Shown one piece after another: positions 8,974 through 18,064 of a stretch of 64,000 bases of DNA. This DNA is from Lachnospiraceae bacterium. Its GTDB lineage: Bacteria > Bacillota > Clostridia > Lachnospirales > Lachnospiraceae. Within the stretch, counting starts at the first letter, position 1; every line of letters starts with the position of its first letter. The notes beneath the pieces were generated by a model, which did no database searches, was not told the origin of the DNA, and saw only the letters and a list, made by a program, of their open reading frames with translations. The translations under genes and the position numbers were made by a program. The DNA lies in the NCBI GenBank assembly GCA_022845895.1, contig AP025573.1, positions 360,001 through 424,000 of the forward strand. Reading direction: 5' to 3'.

Positions 8974-9414
8974 CTATCTGCCTGTAATCCGTTTAAAGAA
9001 GCCTTTTTTCTTCGGCGGTGTCTCAAGCGGCCCTCTCAGACCCTTTACACCTGTGATGTATATGCCGCTCACCGTAGCTTTCACTTCTTTTTTGACAGGG
9101 ATGAGCGGAAATACCTGGGCATCGCACATCAGTGTCATGACCTTTGGCCCCACCTTGGCCTTTACGACAGGAACTTTGGACCGGCGGAGATACTTGGGGG
9201 TGCCCTCCACAACGACCGGAGGGAAACCTGCGTCCTTAAGGCGCATCTTACCCTTGTCGATGATAAGCATAGACACGGTCTGCGCCACCGCGTCAAGTTG
9301 TTCCTGCTGGGCAGCCTGTTTCTTTTCCGCTCTTTTGCCGAGAAAATATAATACAACACATGCTATAATTAATACAATTAAGATAACGAGCAGTACGATA
9401 GTTAATGTACTCAT
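8974..9414 (-). CDS. Membrane-anchored protein of unknown function
   Basis: 146 residues. Residues ~4-25 are one very hydrophobic helix (TIVLLVILIVLIIACVVLYF), followed by a basic/Gln-rich stretch (KRAEKKQAAQQEQLDAVAQ) and a ~100-residue globular part rich in Val and Pro with several basic runs, ending KKKGFFKRITGR. The basic residues after the helix suggest a cytoplasmic C-terminal domain. ATG follows TAGGAGG and a good promoter lies upstream, so this strand is preferred over the long opposing frame. I do not recognise a named family. Confidence 0.75.
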   Translation of the reverse strand: MSTLTIVLLVILIVLIIACVVLYFLGKRAEKKQAAQQEQLDAVAQTVSMLIIDKGKMRLKDAGFPPVVVEGTPKYLRRSKVPVVKAKVGPKVMTLMCDAQVFPLIPVKKEVKATVSGIYITGVKGLRGPLETPPKKKGFFKRITGR

Positions 9415-9450
9415 GGGGACCTCCTACAAATAGACTTTTTCACGATGTAC

Positions 9451-9479
9451 ATTGTATCATTCTTTTTGGTTAAGTGCAA
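9451..9479 (-). promoter_or_regulatory. Promoter for the membrane protein gene
   Basis: On the minus strand TTGCAC and TACAAT are 17 bases apart, about 40 bases before the start codon. Confidence 0.6.
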
Positions 9480-9498
9480 GAGATTTGACATTTTAGGG

Positions 9499-9527
9499 TT
9501 ACTTTTCTCGGCGGATGACGTTATAAT
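9499..9527 (+). promoter_or_regulatory. Promoter for cardiolipin synthase
   Basis: TTACTT and TATAAT with a 17-base spacer, 30 bases before the cls ATG; divergent from the preceding promoter. Confidence 0.5.
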
Positions 9528-9557
9528 AGAACACATATATTATGAGGGAGTGAAGTT

Positions 9558-11033
9558 ATGTTACAGAATATAGCGCAAGGGGTGGGAACGACTTACTGGT
9601 GGATTCTCGACCATCTGCTGTTTATCAATATTATATTTTCCCTGCTGATCATCTTTTTTCAGCGCAGGAATCCGACCACTGTCTGGGCGTGGCTGCTCCT
9701 GCTCTACTTTGTGCCTATCCTTGGCTTCATACTGTATCTCGTTCTGGGACAGAATTTCCGCAAGGAGCGGATGTTCAAGATGAAGGAGATCGAAGGGGAG
9801 ATCAAGTACGCCGTCCGGCGGCAGGAGGAGTCCATATACCGCAGGAAGCTGAGGCTGCGCGATCCGGAGCTTGAACGGTTCAAAAGCCTGATCTTGTACA
9901 ACCTGAACGAAGGGGAAGCGGTGCTGACGGACAATAACGATATCCGCATCTACACAGATGGCAAAGAGAAGTTCCAGGCGCTCATGACGGAGATGGAACA
10001 TGCCAGGAACTATATCCATCTGCAATACTATATCATACGCAACGATGAGCTGTGGCAGGAAATCGAGGAGGTGCTTGTCCGCAAGGCCAGGCAGGGCGTG
10101 GAAGTGAGGGTGCTTTTTGACAGCATGGGCTGCAGAAGCATGCACAACGCAGACTGGGTCAGGCTTGAGAAAGCCGGCATCGAGGTGGCGGAGTTCTTTC
10201 CGGCAGTACTCGGCAAGCTTCAGCTGCGCGTCAACTACCGTAATCACAGGAAGATTGTCGTAATCGACGGCCGGATCGGCTTCGTGGGCGGATTCAATAT
10301 CGGGCGGGAATATCTTGGGCTGGACAAGAAGTTCGGCTACTGGAGAGACACGCATATCTGTATCGAAGGCTCGGCAGTCACTTCGCTGGCGGTGAGATTC
10401 GTGCTTGACTGGAACTATGCGGCAAGGGAAAATCTCTTCCTGGAGGACCGCCTCTTTGAGATACCGACATACATCCGCAATGGCCGCGACCCGGTCCAGA
10501 TCATATCGAGCGGCCCGGACTCGAGGAGCCAGGAGATACGGAACAACTATCTGCGGCTCATCCATATGGCGAGAAAAAGCATCTATATCCAGACGCCCTA
10601 TTTTATACCGGATGAGGATATCAGGGATGCGCTCGTCATCGCGGCCAAGTCGGGCATCGACGTGCGTATCATGATTCCTTGCAAGCCGGACCACCCGTTC
10701 GTGTACTGGGCCACCTATTCGTACGCGGGAGAGATGATTGAGGCAGGAGCAAGATGCTACACGTATGACAATGGGTTCCTACACACGAAGTGCCTCTGCG
10801 TGGACGGACTTGTAAGCTGCATCGGAACGGCCAATATGGATATCCGAAGCTTTTCCCTTAACTTCGAGGTAAACGCGGTAATCTACAGCGCCAGAACGAC
10901 GGAGAAGCTTATGGAGGCTTTCGTCAACGACATACCTAAGAGTACCCTCATAACGAGAAAAGGCTACGAGCGCCGCGGGCTCGTCGTCCGTGTCAAGGAG
11001 CAGTTCTGCCGTCTCCTCTCTCCGGTATTATAA
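9558..11033 (+). CDS. cls: Cardiolipin synthase (phospholipase D family)
   Basis: 491-residue membrane enzyme joining two phosphatidylglycerols into cardiolipin. Two N-terminal membrane helices (residues ~15-65; WAWLLLLYFVPILGFILYLV) are followed by two phospholipase D domains. Each has its HxKxxxxD motif: HRKIVVID at ~residue 232 and HTKCLCVD at ~residue 411, both followed by the usual Gly-Asn segments (GGFN; GTANMD). ATG follows GAGGGAG. Single gene, full length for the family. Confidence 0.95.
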   Translation: MLQNIAQGVGTTYWWILDHLLFINIIFSLLIIFFQRRNPTTVWAWLLLLYFVPILGFILYLVLGQNFRKERMFKMKEIEGEIKYAVRRQEESIYRRKLRLRDPELERFKSLILYNLNEGEAVLTDNNDIRIYTDGKEKFQALMTEMEHARNYIHLQYYIIRNDELWQEIEEVLVRKARQGVEVRVLFDSMGCRSMHNADWVRLEKAGIEVAEFFPAVLGKLQLRVNYRNHRKIVVIDGRIGFVGGFNIGREYLGLDKKFGYWRDTHICIEGSAVTSLAVRFVLDWNYAARENLFLEDRLFEIPTYIRNGRDPVQIISSGPDSRSQEIRNNYLRLIHMARKSIYIQTPYFIPDEDIRDALVIAAKSGIDVRIMIPCKPDHPFVYWATYSYAGEMIEAGARCYTYDNGFLHTKCLCVDGLVSCIGTANMDIRSFSLNFEVNAVIYSARTTEKLMEAFVNDIPKSTLITRKGYERRGLVVRVKEQFCRLLSPVL

Positions 11034-11159
11034 CGGCGCCTCTTTAAAAAGTGAAATAAGTGTGAAAAAGGTTTCAAATTCAAAGGGAATGTGCTATAAC
11101 TAATAGTGTGTGTTTCGGACAGAAGGACATAAAAGATAAAGAATCGACGAGGTGTATTT

Positions 11160-12236
11160 ATGAAAAAGAAGTTAACTGCCGTATTGGCATTGGTATGTGC
11201 CGGTTCCATGGCACTGGCAGGATGTGCAGGAAGCAATATGATCGATACCGATGCGGTGAAGGTGGAAGGATATAAAGGTATTGAGGTACCAGAGGTTGAG
11301 AAAGCTTCCAAAGTGACGGACAAGGACGTGGAGAGTACCATCCAGTCCACGCTCGAATCTAAGGCAACACAGAAAGAGATTACTGACCGGACGGTGGAAA
11401 ACGGCGATACGGTTAATATAGATTTCGTGGGAAAGATTGACGGGGAGGCGTTCGACGGCGGAAGTGCAGAAGATTATCCGCTTACGATAGGCTCCGGCGT
11501 ATTTATCGATGGGTTTGAGGAAAGCGTTATCGGGCATAACGTCGGAGAGACGTATGACTGGAACGGAAAGTTCCCGGACAATTACGGCAATGCAGAGCAG
11601 GCCGGAAAAGATGTCGTATTCACGATTACGGTAAATAAGATTACGCTGGACGAAGTTCCCGAACTGAACGACAAGTTTGTAAAATCCGTGTCCAAGAAGT
11701 CTAAGACTGTAAAGGAATATAAGAAAGAAGTAAAGAAACAGCTGGAAAAAGATGCTGAGGCTGCGTACAATGATAACCTGTCATCCGCAGTGTGGGAGGC
11801 AGTGCTAGACAAATCAAAGGTCAAGAAATATCCAAAGAAAGATGTCAAAGAGATAGAGGATAACCTCATTCAGCAGTATAAAGATGCCGCAGGGTATTAT
11901 GACATGGAATATGAGGCGTTCATCCAGGAGCAGATGGGAGCTTCCGTAGAGGACTTTGAAGATCAGGTGAACAAAGCGGCGAAGTCAAGCGTGAAGCAGA
12001 GCCTTGTCACGAAAGCTATCGCGGATAAAGAGAACATCAAGCTGTCAGATGACGAATACAAGAAACAGCTCAAGAAGATGGCCGAGAATTACGGCTATGC
12101 GGATGCAAAAGCGCTGAAAGAAGCGGCACCAGAAGAAGATCTGAAAGAGATGGCGCTGAATAACCTCGTAAAAGACTGGCTTGCAAAGAACTGCGTGCAG
12201 GTGGCAAAGACAGAGTCAAAAGATTCAGAAGAATAA
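11160..12236 (+). CDS. Lipoprotein with FKBP and trigger-factor C-terminal domains
   Basis: 358 residues. Signal peptide MKKKLTAVLALVCAGSMALA ends in lipobox LAGC, so the mature protein should be lipid-anchored outside the membrane. Residues ~75-165 are an FKBP-type peptidyl-prolyl isomerase (NGDTVNIDFVGKIDGEAFDG). Residues ~175-345 match the helical C-terminal chaperone domain of trigger factor (VPELNDKFVKSVS, then long Lys/Glu helices). The ribosome-binding N-terminal domain of cytoplasmic Tig is absent. The likely role is folding of exported proteins. A promoter (TTTCAA-17-TATAAC, 11072-11100) precedes it and a long terminator follows. An automatic pipeline would probably name it tig. Confidence 0.88.
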   Translation: MKKKLTAVLALVCAGSMALAGCAGSNMIDTDAVKVEGYKGIEVPEVEKASKVTDKDVESTIQSTLESKATQKEITDRTVENGDTVNIDFVGKIDGEAFDGGSAEDYPLTIGSGVFIDGFEESVIGHNVGETYDWNGKFPDNYGNAEQAGKDVVFTITVNKITLDEVPELNDKFVKSVSKKSKTVKEYKKEVKKQLEKDAEAAYNDNLSSAVWEAVLDKSKVKKYPKKDVKEIEDNLIQQYKDAAGYYDMEYEAFIQEQMGASVEDFEDQVNKAAKSSVKQSLVTKAIADKENIKLSDDEYKKQLKKMAENYGYADAKALKEAAPEEDLKEMALNNLVKDWLAKNCVQVAKTESKDSEE

Positions 12237-12282
12237 ATAACCATCGGGTTATTAATCAGTAATATAATTATGAACGTGTAAG

Positions 12283-12350
12283 AAGAGCCGGAACCAGGCA
12301 CAAGGATGTCATGTAAAAAAACATCCCCGTACCTGATTCCGGCTCTTTTT
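12283..12350 (+). terminator. Terminator after the foldase lipoprotein
   Basis: AAGAGCCGGAA pairs with TTCCGGCTCTT around a second internal stem (GGATGT/ACATCC) and is followed by TTT. The stem also faces the opposing GGDEF gene, but that gene ends nearer. Confidence 0.85.
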
Positions 12351-12410
12351 AGTAACAGCGGCTTTCGCATCGGAGCATCTGCTGCGCACCTCCCCTCCGG
12401 CGTCCACAAC

Positions 12411-13961
12411 TTAACTGACATGGAAAACGCAGCTTTTTGACCGTCCCGTCTCTTTCGCCTTATACAGGGCGGTATCGCTCTCTTTGATTAAGTCGTCAAT
12501 CTTCTTCAGCGGATCGGTCGTGTATGCGATACCGATGCTTGCGGACAGGACTTTGAAGCAGCTATTTGTATTAAAAGCGTCCTGCAGCCCGGCAATGAGC
12601 GTATCCGCCTGTCGGATGAGCTCTTCTTCCGTCACCGGGTCTGTCCTGGCAACGAGAAATTCATCGCCGCCAAGCCTGGCAATGAGCGTACCAGGGAAAC
12701 ACTTCTTCAATGTCGCAGCCACCATGATGAGCGCTTCATCGCCGATCTGGTGCCCGTAAGTGTCGTTTACCATTTTAAAGTAATCTAAATCTATGTAAAG
12801 TATAGATATCTGTTCATAATTATGGTTTTCAGAGAAGCACTCATAGAAGTAGCGCCGGTTGCACAGTCCTGTCAGAAAGTCTGTATTTGAATTATTGTTC
12901 AGTTGTTCTTTGAGCAGAGACTCTTCGGTTATGTCGCGGTAGATCGTCAGTTCACCGACGATGCTCTCAAAGATATCATAAATCGGCTCATGTGTGATTT
13001 CGATGATCCGGTCCGAACCATTACACGGCAGATGAATCTCTTCCGTATCATTTTTTTGTATAGTTTCAAGACCCTTGAACATCGTATCGTACCATTCGCA
13101 GTAAGGCCTGCCGACTGCCTTCTCCCTGCTGATATTGAAATATTCCTCAAATTTCAGGTTGACGTCTACGATGATGTCATCCCCGTCTTTTACGAGTATA
13201 GCAAAGGGCATGCTGTTCAGCAGTATCTCCATCTCTGTGCTCATATTTTCCAGGACGGTGACATCATGCCCGATTCCTACCGTTCCCATGATATTCCCAT
13301 CCCTGTCAAATAAGGGCGATTTGTAAGTGCGGAACTGGCGCATGCCGCTTCTGCTTTTGACAAGCTCGTTAAACTGGCACGTTTTACGTTCCCTGCGTAC
13401 TATCGCCTCTGTCGCTTCACAGTCGTCCACTTCTACATCCCATATCGTGCAGTGGTCTTTGCCGGTCACGTCTCTGCGCTCTTTTCCGACAGTGTGGCAG
13501 AACACATTATTTACCTTGACGTGTATGCCGCTGTTGTCTTTAAACCAGACGAGATCTGGCATGCTGTCTATGAGCACGTCCAGATATGTGCCGGAGAGCC
13601 ACAGGTCCTCTTCCAGCCTTATCCTGTCCATTAAGCGGCGGATGCGCTTCTTCAGGTAGCCTGCGCTTACAGGGCGGGGCAGCAATTCATCAGCAGCCAT
13701 GTCCATATCCTGGCAGACGTCATCAGCAGGGCTGTGGATATAGAACAGATAAGAGCCTGCTTTCATTTCTTTTTTGATAGATGCCAACTTTTCCACAGGA
13801 ATATCACAAATGATAATATCGCTGTCCTGCCAACCAGTCTGCATAGATGTTGTTGTATAAACGATGTAAGTAACAGGCCCTTCTTCCATGACAGATTGAA
13901 TCAGAGGTTCTAAGTCAGTATGTTCAGAGAAAATAGTTATTTTACGTTCTTCTTGATACAT
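12411..13961 (-). CDS. Diguanylate cyclase with two PAS domains
   Basis: 516 residues, apparently cytoplasmic. Residues ~1-110 resemble a degenerate receiver-like or signal-input domain. Two PAS domains follow (residues ~125-235, SMPDLVWFKDNSGIHVKVNN; ~240-345, SMPFAILVKDGDDIIVDVNL), then a GGDEF domain with intact active site (ARLGGDEFLVA) and DTDFLTGLCNRR at its start. No RxxD inhibitory site precedes GGDEF. It should make cyclic di-GMP in response to a sensed ligand. ATG is preceded by AAAAGGAGAGG. It lies downstream of a GGDEF-EAL gene on the same strand with a 41-base gap, so synthase and hydrolase may be co-expressed. Confidence 0.9.
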   Translation of the reverse strand: MYQEERKITIFSEHTDLEPLIQSVMEEGPVTYIVYTTTSMQTGWQDSDIIICDIPVEKLASIKKEMKAGSYLFYIHSPADDVCQDMDMAADELLPRPVSAGYLKKRIRRLMDRIRLEEDLWLSGTYLDVLIDSMPDLVWFKDNSGIHVKVNNVFCHTVGKERRDVTGKDHCTIWDVEVDDCEATEAIVRRERKTCQFNELVKSRSGMRQFRTYKSPLFDRDGNIMGTVGIGHDVTVLENMSTEMEILLNSMPFAILVKDGDDIIVDVNLKFEEYFNISREKAVGRPYCEWYDTMFKGLETIQKNDTEEIHLPCNGSDRIIEITHEPIYDIFESIVGELTIYRDITEESLLKEQLNNNSNTDFLTGLCNRRYFYECFSENHNYEQISILYIDLDYFKMVNDTYGHQIGDEALIMVAATLKKCFPGTLIARLGGDEFLVARTDPVTEEELIRQADTLIAGLQDAFNTNSCFKVLSASIGIAYTTDPLKKIDDLIKESDTALYKAKETGRSKSCVFHVS

Positions 13962-14002
13962 ATTAAGACCTCTCCTTTTCTGAGTCCCAATGAATCCGGG
14001 CT

Positions 14003-15682
14003 CTAGCCGTTCCCGTATTTTTCTTCAAATTCTTCCGGCGTGACAGGCCTTGAGATATAATACCCCTGGATGCTGTCAGCATGCATGCTGCGTACCGTGT
14101 CCAGCTCATCAGCATACTCCACGCCTTCTACACAGACAGAGATTCCGATGCTGTGGCACAGATTGATTACCGCCTGTATGAAGGAACGGTTGAAAAAATG
14201 TTCTTTATCGTTGATCAAGGAGATAAACATACGGTCAATCTTGACGATATCCGCCAATGTCTGTGAAAGCATTCCAAGAGAAGAATAGCCCGTCCCGAAA
14301 TCATCCATGGCGATACATATGTCAATATCCTGCAGGCGCTGGAACGTAGTTTTCAAGGTCGGCATATCGGTCACAAAATAGCTTTCCGTCATCTCGAGTA
14401 CGATGTGTCTGGCAGGAAGGTCATATTTTTTCAGCAGCTCCTCTACATAAGATACAAAGTCATCTTCAATTATCTGCACGTAGGATACATTGATATTCAT
14501 GACAAAGTCAGGCCATTTGGCAATCCATTTCCTGCACGTGCAGAAAGCCTTATCAAGTACCCATTTGCCGACAGTTACGATATTTCCGCTGGATTCCAGG
14601 AGTGGTATGAATTCCGCCGGCCCTACTTTTTCCACCTTAGGCGAATGCCAGCGCAGCAGGGCTTCCGCTCCTTTCAGCCTAAGCTCCTCTGACCGGACGA
14701 GCGGCTGATACACGACAGAAAAACCTTCCATGCCGTTCATCACGCACCGCTGCAGCTCATTCGTCAGCTCCATAATGTACAGGTTGGACTGAAGAAGGCC
14801 CGGAGTAAACGCGGTGCACATGTTCTTGCCCTTCTTCTTGGATGCTTCCAGTGCGCTCATGGCGCATTTGATGAGGTCAAGGTAGTTGTCCGCATCCGTG
14901 CCGAGCATGGCTATGCCGGCTGAGATCGTGCAGTAGTAGGAGATGCCGTCAATCTCGTGTTCTTTATTGGCATAGATATGTATCTTGGAATATAAGCTAT
15001 ACATGTCCTCGAGCGTGGCCTCCGGACAGAAGACAGCGCCTTCGTCTCCGTCGAACCGGAAGATTTCTGCCTTATGCGGTATCATATGCTGGATATCCTG
15101 AGCAATCTTGCGAAGTACGGAATCGCCGAAGGTATGGTTTTTTAAATTGTTGATCCGCTTGAAATCATCAATCCCAAGCAAAAGGAACCCTCCCGCGGTA
15201 TTGCCAAGGTTCAGATATGCTTCGATATGGTTCTTGCATTCTTCCTGGGTGAAGAGCCCGGTCGTCCGGTCCATCTTTCCCTTGCTGCCGACCGGAGTGA
15301 CGACTCCTGCGAACATGGTGGGTTTGCCGCTTTCATCCCTGGACAGCAGGCCGCGGCAGCAGACCCAGATATATTCGTTCTTCTTGTTCAAAATCTGGTA
15401 TTCTACATTGTGCATATCAGTATACCCTGACAGCATCTCATCGATAGAGTCATAATAACGCTTCTTGTCCTTCTCGTGTATAAGCTCACCCCAAAGAGGT
15501 ATGAGCCCCGGCACGAGCCGCCCGGGCAGGTCAAAATCACGAACCATGTTCTCGGACACAAGAGCGGTATCCGTCGACATATCCACGATATAGATATAAT
15601 CTTCGGTACTTTTGACGATGGCATTATAGAAAGCATCTGTATCTATATGAAATGAATCAGGTATGCGTTCATGATGTTTCAT
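14003..15682 (-). CDS. Cyclic-di-GMP phosphodiesterase with degenerate GGDEF and intact EAL domain
   Basis: 559 residues. A PAS-like sensor (residues ~15-135) precedes a GGDEF domain whose signature is changed to DGDEG (FRFDGDEGAVF), so cyclase activity is unlikely. The EAL domain keeps the catalytic set: GAEALLRW, NINVS, EMTES, DDFGTGYSSLG, KIDR, EGVE and QGYYIS. The likely product is a cyclic-di-GMP hydrolase. ATG follows AAAGGGAGGG. The downstream gene is the diguanylate cyclase at 12411-13961, giving an opposing enzyme pair. Confidence 0.9.
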   Translation of the reverse strand: MKHHERIPDSFHIDTDAFYNAIVKSTEDYIYIVDMSTDTALVSENMVRDFDLPGRLVPGLIPLWGELIHEKDKKRYYDSIDEMLSGYTDMHNVEYQILNKKNEYIWVCCRGLLSRDESGKPTMFAGVVTPVGSKGKMDRTTGLFTQEECKNHIEAYLNLGNTAGGFLLLGIDDFKRINNLKNHTFGDSVLRKIAQDIQHMIPHKAEIFRFDGDEGAVFCPEATLEDMYSLYSKIHIYANKEHEIDGISYYCTISAGIAMLGTDADNYLDLIKCAMSALEASKKKGKNMCTAFTPGLLQSNLYIMELTNELQRCVMNGMEGFSVVYQPLVRSEELRLKGAEALLRWHSPKVEKVGPAEFIPLLESSGNIVTVGKWVLDKAFCTCRKWIAKWPDFVMNINVSYVQIIEDDFVSYVEELLKKYDLPARHIVLEMTESYFVTDMPTLKTTFQRLQDIDICIAMDDFGTGYSSLGMLSQTLADIVKIDRMFISLINDKEHFFNRSFIQAVINLCHSIGISVCVEGVEYADELDTVRSMHADSIQGYYISRPVTPEEFEEKYGNG

Positions 15683-15789
15683 AGGTCCCTCCCTTTACAC
15701 GAACAATCTTTAAATTCATTGTAGAATACCGGGTATGTTAAATCAACTAAAAGTAGCAAAAAATATACTGTTTGTGTAAAATATGGAAG

Positions 15790-17712
15790 CTATTCGTCGA
15801 ATACTTCTATCTCCAGGTCTCCCTGGTACTTCCGCTCCATCTGGTGCCGGGCCTTCCGGTGCTCCACCGTGTCAAAGATGATAGAGAAATCATAATCCTC
15901 AGGATACAGATGGGAAGCAGCAACCTTCAGCTTCAGGCGTTTTTTGTTAATGACAAGCTTCTCTTTCTGTACCTGTACGAGTACGTTACCGCGGCTGTCC
16001 GACGGCTGAATGACGATGCCAATCTTATTGTCCGGCAGAACGGTTACACTGTCACCTCTCGTGAAGCTGCCTTCCTGTACTGCCACGGGCTTCATATGAT
16101 CAACAGGCTTCAAGTGCGGGGCAGATATCCTGCGAAACGGTTCAGATACCCCATGGTCCTTAAGTTCGGCGATGATATGTTCCCCACGCGGACCGTAAGC
16201 TTCTTTGGCCGCAGCGGCCAGCATGGCTTCGGGCACACCGAGCCGCTTGGCGATATACAGTGCGCAGCTGTCGCCGGATTCACCGATGGTGAGGCGGTAG
16301 AGCGGTTTTAATGTTTCCTTGTCGAATTCCATACGGGCATTGGCGATATCGGGGTGGTGACCCGCGTATTCCTTAACCTCCGGATAGTGGGTCGTCACAA
16401 AGAACAAGGCGCCGCTTTTGCGCAGCTCTTCCAGTATAGAGATGGCAATCCCCATGCCCTCGGCAGGATCCGTGCCGGAACCGAGCTCATCCATGACGAC
16501 AAGGCTGTCCTTTGTCACTCTTTTTAAGATATCCAGCACATTTTTGATATGCGCCGAGAAGGTGGACAGATTGTCTGCGATATTCTGCCCGTCCCCGATG
16601 TCGCACAGAATCTGGTTGTTCATTGCAACGTCGGCAGACGTACATGGTACATGGAGGCCAGCGCATGCCATGGCGCTTACGAGGGCAACGGTCTTAAGGG
16701 CGACCGTCTTCCCTCCGGTGTTCGGTCCGGTTATGACAATGCCTTTTGTGCCGCGGCCGGCCTCGAAGTCGAGCGGCACGCACGTCTCCTTTTCCAGCAT
16801 CGGATGCCGTGCGCCAGTGATGGAGATATAACGGTCAAGGTTGATGGCCGGTTCTGTCGCATCCATATCAATGCTCAGCTTTGCCTTGGCAAATACAAAG
16901 TCGAGGACGGCGATGACACGTACGTCTTCTTTTAAAGCCTCCTCATGCCGGGCAATCTGCTCGAGCAGCTCGTAGAGCACCCTGCGTTCCTCGGAATCTT
17001 CCTGGATTTTCAACACTTCCAGATCTTCCCGGAGGGAAGCGACAGACTCAGGTTCAATGAACAGGGTTGCACCGGAAGATGATTTATCTACGACACTGCC
17101 GGCTACTTTCGCACGGCATTCCTTACGGACCGGAATACAGAGCCGCCCATTTCGCTGGACGATAAAAGAATCGCTGGCGCAGGCGCCGGCAGCTTTCAGC
17201 GCGCGGGAGGCCTTCTCGCTGATCTTCTCTTCTGCGTGCTGGATCTGCCGCCTGATATCCTTCAGATATCCGGAGGCATAGTCGTCCACACGTCCTGCAC
17301 GGATACAGCGTTCTATATTCTCCTTCAGTTCCTCGGGAAGATACAGGTTGTCATTGTAGAAAGCAATCCGTATGTGTTGTTCCTCTCCTTTTTTCAGATA
17401 GAGCTTCAGACGGCGCACAGCATTGAGGAAAAGTCCCATCTCCTCGAGCTGTTCAGGCAGGAGCAGCTCTCCAATCACCGCCTTTTCTATAAACGCTTCG
17501 ATGTGTTCCATAGCAGGAAGAGGCGGCAGTCCAAGCAGCTCAACCATATCACGTGCCTGTGTCGTCTCACGCATGTTTTTGCGCAGCTCTGACTCAGACA
17601 GGAAGGGGTGGAGGGAACGTATCCGTTCTTTGGCACGGGCGGTAAGGGCACAGTCTGCCAGTTTTCCTGTGATTTCATAATATCCGATGGTTTCTAATGA
17701 TTTATTGTACAT
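15790..17712 (-). CDS. MutS2-like ATPase without Smr domain
   Basis: 640 residues. Residues ~1-300 are the helical core/clamp (GKLADCALTARAKERI; RNGRLCIPVRKECRAKVAG; DKSSSGATLFIEP, diagnostic of MutS2). The ABC-type ATPase follows with Walker A GPNTGGKTVALK, Walker B VVMDELGSGTDP and the switch FVTTHYPEVKEYA. The C-terminal part has a small beta domain but stops at LEIEVFDE without the Smr nuclease domain of canonical MutS2 (~780 residues). MutS2 proteins act on branched DNA or collided ribosomes; loss of Smr suggests a non-nuclease role or a partner elsewhere. Start chosen at 17712 behind AGAAAGGAATATTCAC. The frame stays open for 82 codons upstream, but that stretch is leader RNA. Confidence 0.87.
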   Translation of the reverse strand: MYNKSLETIGYYEITGKLADCALTARAKERIRSLHPFLSESELRKNMRETTQARDMVELLGLPPLPAMEHIEAFIEKAVIGELLLPEQLEEMGLFLNAVRRLKLYLKKGEEQHIRIAFYNDNLYLPEELKENIERCIRAGRVDDYASGYLKDIRRQIQHAEEKISEKASRALKAAGACASDSFIVQRNGRLCIPVRKECRAKVAGSVVDKSSSGATLFIEPESVASLREDLEVLKIQEDSEERRVLYELLEQIARHEEALKEDVRVIAVLDFVFAKAKLSIDMDATEPAINLDRYISITGARHPMLEKETCVPLDFEAGRGTKGIVITGPNTGGKTVALKTVALVSAMACAGLHVPCTSADVAMNNQILCDIGDGQNIADNLSTFSAHIKNVLDILKRVTKDSLVVMDELGSGTDPAEGMGIAISILEELRKSGALFFVTTHYPEVKEYAGHHPDIANARMEFDKETLKPLYRLTIGESGDSCALYIAKRLGVPEAMLAAAAKEAYGPRGEHIIAELKDHGVSEPFRRISAPHLKPVDHMKPVAVQEGSFTRGDSVTVLPDNKIGIVIQPSDSRGNVLVQVQKEKLVINKKRLKLKVAASHLYPEDYDFSIIFDTVEHRKARHQMERKYQGDLEIEVFDE

Positions 17713-17734
17713 GTGAATATTCCTTTCTGTTATT

Positions 17735-17792
17735 AAAATAAAAGACCACAGAAGCGCATCCGCCCTCTTCAAGGCATACGGCTTCTGTGGTC
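17735..17792 (-). terminator. Terminator/attenuator directly before the MutS2-like gene
   Basis: On the minus strand GACCACAGAAGC and GCTTCTGTGGTC form a perfect 12-bp stem, followed by TTTTATTTTA. It lies ~25 bases upstream of the start codon, downstream of the folded RNA, so it should limit read-through into the gene. Confidence 0.75.
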
Positions 17793-17816
17793 CGGGAAAC
17801 AGACAGGCGGAGGAAA

Positions 17817-18058
17817 TAAAAAACACAGCCCTTACAAGCTGTGCATTCCATAGCATCCGTTCACTGTCTATATAAACATGAAAGCGTATGAATGTGTATC
17901 GTAAGGCGGATATACCGGTCGTTTCGGACGCACCGGTATAAAGAGTACAATAGCCCAAAAGCCAGGGTACTCCGACAACGTATTTATTTCGCTGTATATC
18001 CCTTCACTGACACAATTAACATACACTACCTCATTCATTGATTATTCTATGATATAAC
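17817..18058 (-). ncRNA. Candidate structured small RNA or leader upstream of the MutS2-like gene
   Basis: About 240 nt between a strong minus-strand promoter and an intrinsic terminator (CACAGC / GCTGTG then TTTTTT). Within it a long-range stem (ATGAATG at 18032-18038 with CATTCAT at 17888-17894, extended by GTGTAT/ATACAC across a bulge) encloses three hairpins: ACAGCG/CGTTGT, GAGTAC/GTACTC (17943-17972), and TATACCGGT/ACCGGTATA (17911-17940). An outer CATAG/CTATG pair closes the ends. I do not recognise a known riboswitch, T-box, 6S, SRP or tmRNA signature. It could be a stand-alone RNA or a leader that controls the gene by two successive terminators. Confidence 0.55.
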
Positions 18059-18064
18059 GGGTTC

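Noticed and set aside
8954-9433. 159-codon plus-strand frame over the membrane protein gene
   Set aside because: The minus-strand gene has a promoter, TAGGAGG and a proper membrane helix; the plus frame starts inside the murI/DUF1934 terminator region.
17713-17958. 82 extra N-terminal codons on the MutS2-like protein
   Set aside because: They read through a terminator and folded RNA and show no MutS2 similarity; ATG 17712 has a good ribosome binding site.
17717-18060. T-box or 6S RNA identity for the folded leader
   Set aside because: No T-box TGGNACCGCG-type sequence, and the branching pattern is not the single long rod of 6S RNA.
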